From contig CAXKVV010001755.1 of assembly GCA_964058805.1 (NCBI GenBank), positions 1-19,341 of the forward strand: 19,341 nt of DNA, read 5' to 3'. Below, piece after piece: positions 10,631 through 18,300 of the stretch (positions are counted from its first letter, which is position 1; every line of letters begins with the position of its first letter). Below the pieces are notes generated by a model. That model ran no database searches. It was given only the letters and a program-made list of their open reading frames with translations, and was not told the DNA's origin. The translations under genes were made by a program, and so were the position numbers. Source of the stretch: Schoenoplectus triqueter (lineage: Eukaryota > Streptophyta > Magnoliopsida > Poales > Cyperaceae).

Positions 10631-11763
10631 ACAAAGAACACACAAACATATCTACAAGTTCTAAGTTTATTATGCATGTAGGTAATAGAGCACAGGCCAT
10701 ATGACCACAAGGCTGATGTTTTCAGCTTTGGGATCTTACTTGCTGAGCTGCTCTCAGGAAAGGTAAAAACAGTGATATATTTCACATTTTAGAGAGACTA
10801 TCTTGCATTTCCCTCACATATTCTTTTCATACTGTGATTTTTTTCTGTTTAGGTACCATATGAAGGGCTAACACCGCTTCAAGCAGCTGTTGCTGTTGTT
10901 CAGCAGGTACAAACTTACATTATATTTTACCTGTGAAATCTGTAACACCATCTTTTACTGCTGTGTGTATCCTGTGTGGTTGTGGCTTTATATGCTAACA
11001 TTAAGGATATAAAAATATATGTTTGATAAACAAATTTAGGGTTTGAGACCCACAATCCCAGAGGGTACCCACACAAAGCTAATCGAGTTGCTTAAAAGAT
11101 GCTGGCAGTATGATCCATCTTTGAGACCCAACTTCTCTGAGATTTTAGATATTCTCTATCTCATTGCCAAGGAGGTATGTTTATTTGTTACGATAGTTAC
11201 AAAGATACATTGTGGGTCAATTTAGACCTAATCAAAATATCAGTAGATCATCCATCTGGCTGGTAATTTAAAAAATAGACTGTTAAGTTGTATTGATATT
11301 GGATTGATGACTGAAGAAAAGTTTTGAAGGGATGCAATTATATATATTTTTTATATATGTTGGACGAGCTTTGATAGATCTGTTATCATCTAGTTTTCAG
11401 ATAATTTTGGTTATAATTATTATATCCTTTTCATCTATTAATTTATTTTACTTTATTACTAATTAGGAGAAAAGATTGAAATCTACTGTTTGGTCATGTC
11501 CTCAGTTGACAACCATTATTAAAATTTGTTCAAAAGTTTGGGAAAAATACGAACAAACAGTAAACTCTAGTTACAACTGACAAGGGTGCACTTGTCCTTG
11601 ATGAGACCTGTTTTGTAGGTTCTTTGTAAGGTTTTGTGCACAATGCAAAAATGGTGTTAATTTCTAAAAATCAAGTTAATGTTATGCACAGGTGTGCCCT
11701 AGAGGAAATCAGAAGAAATCAGGAGGCGGTGGGATTTTTTCAGCTATTTTGCATAGAAAATGA
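3418..11763 (+). CDS. ACT-domain Raf-like protein kinase, STY8/STY17/STY46 type (15 exons)
   Basis: Exons: 3418-3554, 5634-5760, 6444-6505, 6589-6643, 7437-7547, 8240-8290, 8571-8743, 8832-8939, 9235-9308, 9761-9936, 10485-10580, 10682-10762, 10853-10906, 11040-11174, 11692-11763. All introns are GT-AG, and joining keeps one frame of 503 codons. An in-frame TGA at 3397 fixes the start. Residues ~10-90 hold the family's conserved N-terminal block (LWAHFDRLP, then RAEDIL). Residues 109-161 are an ACT domain ([27 protein letters not shown]). Residues ~227-478 are the kinase: Gly-loop ASGSYGDL 232-239, VAIK Lys252, helix-C Glu270, HRD Asp346, DFG Asp364, [10 protein letters not shown] 381-390. 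All catalytic residues are present. Arabidopsis relatives phosphorylate chloroplast transit peptides in the cytosol, so that is a likely but unproven role here. The protein is shorter than the ~550-575 residues I recall for those relatives, because the N terminus and the linker before the ACT domain are short. Confidence 0.93.
3850..3896 (+). repeat. T21-G18 homopolymer junction in intron 1
   Basis: A run of 21 T is followed directly by 18 G, one T and 7 G. Such runs vary in length between individuals and are hard to sequence. The G tract could form a quadruplex in the RNA or in the non-template strand. Confidence 0.9.
4338..4362 (+). repeat. Poly-C / (CA)n microsatellite in intron 1
   Basis: A run of 14 C passes into a short CA repeat. 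This is a simple sequence repeat within the first intron of the kinase gene. Confidence 0.9.
4672..5468. mobile_element. Non-autonomous hAT-type DNA transposon in intron 1
   Basis: The 797 bp unit begins CAGTGGTGGAGGGAGG and ends CCTAGCTCCGCCCCTG, whose reverse complement is CAGGGGCGGAGCTAGG; 12 of 16 terminal bases agree. It is flanked by GTGATATG (4664-4671) and ATGATATG (5469-5476), an 8 bp target-site duplication with one mismatch. Terminal CAG...CTG and 8 bp duplications are hallmarks of the hAT superfamily. No transposase frame is visible inside, so it depends on a partner in trans. The mismatches suggest an old insertion. It lies in the kinase intron and removes no exon. Confidence 0.75.
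6906..7098 (+). repeat. Minisatellite, three tandem copies of ~64 bp, in intron 4
   Basis: Copies start at 6906, 6971 and 7035, each beginning GAAACCTGAATGGTAAAGTT and containing TTTATGGATGG and then GATAAYAGAG. The copies differ at only a few positions, so the expansion looks fairly recent. They lie wholly within an intron of the kinase gene. Confidence 0.92.
7669..7777. mobile_element. Small retroposon-like insertion flanked by 17 bp direct repeats, intron 5
   Basis: AAAATATCAGATCCCTT occurs at 7669-7685 and again, identically, at 7761-7777. The 75 bp between them ends in a run of A immediately before the second copy. A long perfect direct repeat with an A-rich 3' end is the pattern left by LINE-mediated retroposition of a short RNA. 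I do not recognise the inserted sequence. A plain local duplication is the alternative. Confidence 0.4.
8105..8125 (+). other. G-quadruplex motif in intron 5
   Basis: GGGAGGGAGGGA followed by nine G fits the four-tract G3+N1 pattern with single-base loops. It is on the transcribed-RNA sense strand, about 115 nt before exon 6. Folding is predicted from pattern only. Confidence 0.7.
10585..10633 (+). repeat. (TC)11-(AC)13 compound microsatellite beside the exon 11 donor
   Basis: The repeat starts four bases after the GT donor of exon 11 (exon ends 10580). It makes up about half of the 101 nt intron 11. On the sense strand it is a pyrimidine tract and then a CA tract, both of which are binding sites for splicing regulators in other systems. 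Confidence 0.92.
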
Positions 11764-12621
11764 AGCATATATTCACTTCTTTGACTACTTTTCAGTATTT
11801 AAAAAAAAATCATTCATTTAGTTGTGTAGTTTTGCTGTTAATAGACGATATATTGGTTATCCATATAGCTTCTGATGGCTTTTCCCGCATGTGGGTATTA
11901 CACGCACGGATATTTCCAATAAACTTAGTAGCCCATAAGTTGTCCTGTATTGCTGTTCTCTTGTTTGGAGGGGGAGGTAATGAAATTGTGAACCGTTTAA
12001 TTTGAGATGTATGAATTATGCCACTTTCCACCAATGAGGTCTCGTGCGTGAACTATGTGCAAATGTAAAGAAAAATAGATTTTGTCTATATTTCAAATGA
12101 ACAAATACGTATGGAGCTCGCACGTGTGGTCATGCCCTTGGTGGCGTGAAGCAAAAGGTGAATATGTTTCCGAGAATATTCACTACCGGTTGATCCTTTT
12201 AGCATTCAACCTATCTTGAACAAATCAAAAAGGCATCGACCATTATCCGATCAAAACAGTTTAGTAACTATATATTTCTCGGAATATTTCGTCAACAGTT
12301 TTTTATTGCCAGGTCTCTAATGGGGATTTTTTTTTTGAATTATATAAGGGGGGCTTCAAATTCCTGAGGATATATGTATTGTCTTGCTCTTCCAGTTGAT
12401 CCATATTTCAGCATTTAACAAAACACACCGAGTTGTATCCAGTTGGTTCAAATTCCAAGGATGCAATGTTTTACATTTAACTAACACACTGACTTCAAAT
12501 CTGTTGATAGACTGGGCAACCAAATTTTTTATAGTGCATTATAAATAAAGGCTGGAGCATAACAGTTCTTGCTTACAAGGAACCGGCTTTATATCTATCT
12601 TTCCTATTTTATGTTAATATA
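11764..12621. other. Spacer between convergent genes (kinase 3' UTR and minus-gene 3' flank)
   Basis: The spacer separates the stop of the kinase (11761-11763) from the stop of the minus-strand gene (12622-12624). The two transcripts run toward each other and may overlap at their 3' ends. Open frames here (for example 11760-12005 plus and 11810-12034 minus) are short and have no recognisable content. Confidence 0.5.
11918..11923 (+). terminator. Candidate polyadenylation signal of the kinase gene
   Basis: AATAAA lies 155 bp after the kinase stop codon, a usual plant 3' UTR distance, and T-rich sequence follows some way downstream. Plant polyadenylation signals are loose, so other sites may be used. 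Confidence 0.4.
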
Positions 12622-13433
12622 TTACACAGCTGTGGTTGACTGAACTTGATTAACTGATTTTTGTTCTTCAACCCGAGTCATTAATTTTTCAACATCCATC
12701 CACCATTCTAGGTCATCGGTGCCATCCTCCTGTCAAGATTAGGAAACATTATAACGAATAAAATAATTAAATAATTGATATGCAACCGCTCACCAATACC
12801 AACACCCCCACCCCACAACCTACCAACAAAATAGAAAAGAAATAATTCCCAATTTCCATACAAGAAGGTTCTCCATACACGTCAAGCAAACTTTGCAAGC
12901 AGCAGCAAAAAGGAGGCAACCCGTACCCGTGTCCGTCCGTACCTGCTCGCTTGGTAAACACTAATGGTACCTCAACTAAACATAATTAACCTCATTCATT
13001 AGTTTGCCTAAACTACTCAACAAGATGTATTAAATTAACATGGGAAAGAGAACTTACTTGTTCAGCCTTTGAAAAAGGTTTCTTTTCACATTTTTCTTCA
13101 CACGGTGTCTCTGCTCCAGTTACCTCTTTATGCTTTTTCCTCTCTCTGAGTGCAGATTCTACAATAAATGAAACAAGGCCTGAATGTGTTAAAATTCCGA
13201 AGGAAAATAGAGACTGGAAACATAATGTCACGCATTGCATAAATGAAATTGATTGAATTCGAGCTTAGTTAAGCCACTGATTAAATTAGAGTTGGATTAC
13301 TATCCAAGAAAGAAAGAGATTCGTTGAACACAAGCACACACAAATAAGAAAAAAGGAGCGTACGCGGAGGAGAGATGCCACACTTGAAGCAAGCAAATAA
13401 CCGATCAACGTCGTCCTTCACATCGTTAGCCAT
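12622..13433 (-). CDS. Small three-exon gene, predicted 92-residue acidic CxxC protein, function unknown
   Basis: Minus-strand exons are 13433-13364, 13158-13058 and 12729-12622. Both introns have GT-AG borders (donors GTACGC and GTAAGT, acceptors TTGTAG and TTGACAG) and the frame is kept across both joins. An in-frame TAG at 13445-13443 just upstream fixes the ATG. The protein starts MANDVKDDVDRLFACFKCG, giving a C-F-K-C pair at residues 15-18. A basic PPQSALRERKK stretch follows at 22-32, then a Cys/Lys/Glu-rich middle and an acidic tail with DDLEWWMDVEKLM that could form a short amphipathic helix. The opening resembles what I dimly recall of plant PrimPol-like N termini, but no primase motif follows, so I give no name. 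An LTR retrotransposon ends 14 bp upstream of the ATG and probably separates the gene from its old promoter. Confidence 0.65.
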
Positions 13434-13642
13434 TGATGGGTTCTACGTGTTGGAATTAATTATTATTAATTACAATATGTATGGGCTTATATGTAATAAA
13501 TATATTATATAATGGGCTGTCAAATTATACCCATAATGAAGTGATCAAATTCTGTATCGGGTTTATTATATGTCATGAGAAGTGGGACCTTTAATGTGTA
13601 GAATGCGTATTAATGACTTTATGATTTAGTGATGGTCTGAAT

Positions 13643-13650
13643 TATATAAA
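13643..13650 (+). promoter_or_regulatory. TATA-like site 1 in the LTR
   Basis: TATATAAA is the better consensus match of the two LTR TATA candidates. A start near 13675 would place a 51-codon upstream frame (ATG 13753 to TAG 13906-13908) ahead of the 14027 start codon, which argues for use of the second site in gag-pol expression. Confidence 0.45.
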
Positions 13651-13797
13651 GTCTCATAATAATACAATTATGCTATTGGTCCCTGGAGAACACAACTATA
13701 GACAGCTTTCTGATTAAGCAGCGAACCCGTTAAGAGAAAATCTGGATCCGATATGGACCCGTTAAGGTATAACTGCACTATGTTATATGGACGTCCA

Positions 13798-13805
13798 TAT
13801 ATATG
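13798..13805 (+). promoter_or_regulatory. TATA-like site 2 in the LTR
   Basis: TATATATG lies about 30 bp before the sequence GAACATCTTTTCG. If transcription begins near 13830, the ~200 nt, CT-rich 5' UTR contains no ATG until 14027, which is the proposed gag-pol start. It overlaps an 18 bp palindrome centred on GACGTC. Confidence 0.4.
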
Positions 13806-14036
13806 CAGATATACAGTTGGCTTTGAACATCTTTTCGTTTTCCCACTTTCTGGCACCCTTTCATTTCCAACAGATCCAGATCTCTCTCTCTTAACACTGT
13901 TCCAGTAGAGAAGAAACTGTCTGACGCCGGTCCTCTCAATCACTCCATCGGATTAGAGGAAGATCGCTGGAAGGCTAAAGGAGTCTGGTGATCAACGGGG
14001 TTGTGTCTCTCTGGAAGACTGACAGCATGGATCAAG

Positions 14037-15375
14037 GTAACTTAATTTATGTTTAGGGTTCACTAGAGGATCATGGCCATAACAGTAAATTATTCTAACA
14101 ATTGGTATCAGAGCCTACTCTAGTTGAACTGTTAAGATCTAATGACTGATTCAAAAATTTCTCAGAAATTCGTATTTCTATAATAGGATATGTTCTTTTA
14201 ATCAAATAGTTTACAAATAGTTCGGAAATTTATAGATCTGTTTGTTAAATATGAAATTTATCAAGATTGACAATCAGTTTCGGAAAACAAGTTTATCAAT
14301 TTATCAGAATCAAGAAATATTTCAGAAACTGATTGGTCAACACAGTAGCTTTCGAATTGCATATGATTAATTGTTATATTACATGATTCTGTTAAGAAAA
14401 TACGAATTTCTGATCTGTATTCCGCTGCGGTTATTTTTGAATCATGTCAAGATCAAATAATATTGGTTATCTGAACGGGCGGTTATGTAAATTGGCGGTT
14501 TTTCAAAAAAATTTTCGAGCGGGACCGCCGCAGTTAGGAAGCCCATTCAGTATTTTCATGCCTAACTCTTTTTTGTAGAAGGATTATGAGATAGTATGAC
14601 CCTGTTGCCTTGTGTGAAACTTGTAATGCATGAATGATTGATGTGTGTAAGCGGCCTAAGGTGCCAATTAATTATTTTTATTTTGGTGGCTTGCATGTCA
14701 CATAATTTCATTTATTATTAGGATAGTAATTTGGTAAGAATGAGAGATTTACATTAAGCATAGGATGATGGCTTGTGAAGAGGATTCTTACGAAGGAGAT
14801 CATCATACCTTGGGTCATACTATCTCGCTTATGAATTGATTATGTTGGTTGTTGTTTATTCGGTATTGATTACATGAACCCATGAATTGATATTTAGGTT
14901 AAGCCAACATATTTGAGAAATTTATTTGGATAATGTTAAATCATTATGAAGGCTTCAGATAAAATACATTTTTTGAAATAATTAACAAAATTATTATCTT
15001 ACCAAAGTAAGTTCTTATATTGGCGTTAATTATTTTTCAAGACTTGTATACGGACGATATACATATAATATTTGATTTTTGAACTATCCCAAAGGAAAGA
15101 CAACAATCACTTATTATATGTAAACAGACTGTAGTAATATATAGGTAATGGTCAATAAGTTTTAGGTGTGATTAGTTGATTGACCCAAAGGAAAGTTAAC
15201 TAATTGACATCAAATGGACCGTTATATATCATTATTACGCCTAATTATCTAAGAATAATAATTGATTCCAAAGAACACTTATTATTTGAGGATACTTAGT
15301 TGATGGAATATGCCTTATTTTGATTTAATATTATAATTCAGACATTTGATTCGTTATATTGCATGTATTTTTCAG
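14037..15375 (+). other. Proposed leader intron removing the primer binding site
   Basis: The LTR sequence ATGGATCAAG is followed by GTAACTT, a good donor. The acceptor TATTTTTCAG ends at 15375, directly before the gag frame, with a possible branch site TTGAT upstream. Joining 14036 to 15376 gives Met-Asp-Gln-Ala-Lys and then the full gag-pol frame. Without splicing the same ATG runs into TAG at 14054-14056 after nine codons. The segment is AT-rich, has many ATGs and stops, and has no long frame, as an intron would. It also repeats CCCAAAGGAAAG at 15088 and 15184. Splicing has not been shown. Confidence 0.55.
14103..14114 (+). other. Primer binding site, initiator Met-tRNA
   Basis: TGGTATCAGAGC is the standard plant copia primer binding site, complementary to the 3' end of initiator methionine tRNA. 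It starts two bases after the LTR end and primes minus-strand DNA synthesis. It falls within the proposed leader intron. Confidence 0.93.
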
Positions 15376-18300
15376 CAAAGATTACTGATCTTACTGCCGG
15401 CATCAATAGCATTCCGATGCTGACGGGTTCTAATTACAAGGAATGGAAAGATACCTTAGAAATTATTCTTGGGTGTCTTGATCTAGATATAGCGTTACAG
15501 CAGGCTAAACCACCTGTACCTGCTGCAGACAGTCCTGACAATGTTCAGAATGCGCATGCACGGTGGATGAGGTCAAATCGCTTGTGTCTTAAGGTCATGC
15601 AAAGGACCATTCCTGAAAGTTTTAGGGGACCTGTTTCTGATTCCACTCTGGCCTTGGACTATCTTAAGGAACTTGAGCAGAGGTTCGTTAGGAATGAGAA
15701 GGCTGAAATAGGCATTCTGTTAAACAAACTCTGCACAATGAAGTACAATGGCAGAAGTAATGTCAGGGAGCACATTCTTGAAATGATGAATACCGCTTCA
15801 AAATTGAAGGCTCATAAACTAGACATATCGGAAGATATGTTGGTCTATTTGTCTCTCAACTCTCTTCCCACTTCTTTTGGGCAGTTTAAGGTGAGCTACA
15901 ACTGTCAGAAGGAATCATGGACAGTCAATGAGCTCATCTCGCACTGTGTTCAGGAAGAAGAGCGTTTGAAGACGGACAAGAGCGAGAGTGCAAACATTGC
16001 TTCCACATCTAAAGGAAAAGGGAAACAGAAACGTAAAATCAATTCAGATGCTGCGACTACAAGTTCGCAGAAGAAACCCACTAAGGACAAGAAACCGGTT
16101 ATCAAGACAGAGCCGGATAAGGAAAAGAAAGGGTGTTTCTTCTGTGGATCTGAAGGGCACATGAAGAAAAATTGTACCAATTATCACGCATGGCGTGCAA
16201 AGAAAGGTAATTTTTCTCTTGTTTGTGAAGAAGTTAATTCAGTTTCAGTTTCAATAGACACATGGTGGATAGATTCGGGTGCAACAACTCACATATCTGT
16301 GTCTATGCAGGGTTGCCGAAATTACCGTAGGCCAAGAGATGGTGAAAGATACATCTATGTAGGCGATGGCAATAAGGCAGAAGTTGAAGCCATAGGGCAT
16401 TTTAGATTACTTATGAAAACTGGTTTATATTTGGATTTGTATGATACTTTTGTTGTGCCGTCTTTTAGACGGAACTTAATTTCTATTTCCGCACTGGACA
16501 AATTAGGTTTTTCTTGTTCATTTGGAGATGGAAAATTTAGTTTGTATCGACACTCCAATATGGTTGCTTCTGGTTTTCTGTCTGTTATGGATAATCTTTA
16601 TGCTTTAGATACTATTGCTTCCTATAATGAGACCTTGAATAATGAAACTCGAAATGTTAGACAAAAATTAACACATCAGGATTCAGCTGCACTTTGGCAC
16701 AAGCGTTTAGGTCATATTTCTCAACAGAGAATTACACGTCTTGTTCAAAGTGAAATCCTGCGGCCCTTGGATATGTCGGACCTTGGTCCGTGCATTGAAT
16801 GTGCTAAGGGCAAACAAACAAGCATGCGTAAGTATACAGCCAATCGTATGACGGATGTTCTTGAGCTGATACATACGGATATATGCGGACCATTCCCTAC
16901 AGCAACTAGGAATGGTCATGTATATTTTATCAGTTTCATTGACGATTATTCTAGATATGGCTATATATATTTAATTAAAGAAAAGGCTCAAGCTTTGGAC
17001 ACATTTAAATCCTTCAAGTCTGAAGTCGAGTTACAACTCAACAAAAGGATTAAAGGCGTCAGATCAGATCGTGGTGGTGAATATTACGGTCGCTCTGACG
17101 GCTCGGGAGAGCAACGTCCAGGGCCTTTTGCTAAATTCTTGGAGGATAATGGGATTGTGCCACAGTATACAATGCCGGGTTCACCGACAATGAACGGTGT
17201 AGCTGAAAGACGCAATCGAACATTAATGGAGATGGTGCGAAGCATGATTTCTCATACATCGCTTCCATTGAACCTCTGGGGAGAAGCACTTAAGACAGCA
17301 GCATACATTTTGAATCGGGTACCGACTAAGGCAGCAAACAAAACTCCATATGAGTTGTGGACTGGACGAAAACCTAGTCTCCAACATTTTAGAATTTGGG
17401 GTTGTCCAGCTGAAGCTCGGCCTTATAGGCCACAAGAGAAAAAGTTGGATGAAAGGACTGTTAGCTGCTATTTTATCGGATATGCAGAAAGGTCCCGTGG
17501 GTACAAATTTTATGATCCCACTAATAAAATAATTTTTGAGACAAATACAGTTAAGTTCTTTGAGGATGTTATGGTTCAGAGGGGAAATACAAATCAAATT
17601 GTCTTTGAAGAATCACATGATTCTCCTATACGAGAGGTACCCACATCGGTACCAATAGTAATAAGGATATCTGGAGACTCATTGGTTCCTGAACCCACAT
17701 CTGTGGTGAATGAACCTATAGTCAATGAACCTCCAGAAATAGAAGAGAATCCGGAACAAGATAATGTTGATGTTGATGAGGAACCTATACCACCTCAAGA
17801 ACCTCAAGAAACTGTGCCTTTAAGACGGTCCACCAGAGAGAGAAGAAGCGCAATATCTAATGATTATATTGTGTTTCTTCAAGAAAATGAATTCAACATT
17901 GGCATGATGGAGGATGATCCTGTCACTCTCCGTCAGGCTTTAGAAAGTGTGAATTATCATAAATGGACCAAAGCCATGGATGAAGAAATAAAGTCAATGT
18001 ATGACAACAACGTCTGGGATATCGTCCCTTTACCTCAAGGTGTGAAACCTATTGGTTGCAAATGGATATTTAAGACCAAAAAGGATTCAGAAGGTAATGT
18101 GGAAAGATATAAAGCACGACTAGTTGCTAAGGGATTTACACAGAAAGAAGGTATTGACTTTACGGAAACTTTCTCGCCTGTGTCAACGAAAGATTCTTTT
18201 AGAATTATCATGGCTTTAGTGGCACACTTTGACCTTGAGTTACATCAGATGGACGTTAAGACTGCATTTCTCAATGGCGACATTGATGAATGCATTTATA

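Larger units (their letters stand above)
13448..14100 (+). repeat. 5' LTR of the copia element (653 bp)
   Basis: It begins TGTTGGAATT and ends TTCTAACA, giving the usual TG...CA ends with TGTT/AACA as short inverted termini. The primer binding site starts two bases later. It contains two TATA-like sites and, unusually, a start codon and 5' splice site near its 3' end (14027-14038). The second LTR is not in the window, so the boundaries rest on the TG/CA ends and the primer binding site. Confidence 0.85.

Noticed and set aside
10537..10785. Minus-strand frame crossing exons 11 and 12
   Set aside because: It reads the microsatellite as Cys-Val and Arg-Glu repeats and is antisense to coding exons.
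11636..12034. Short frames after the kinase stop
   Set aside because: They overlap exon 15 or the 3' UTR in other frames and have no recognisable content.
16355..17597. Minus-strand frames of 67-124 residues inside the copia element
   Set aside because: They lie antisense to a continuous gag-pol frame with all expected motifs, so they are shadows.
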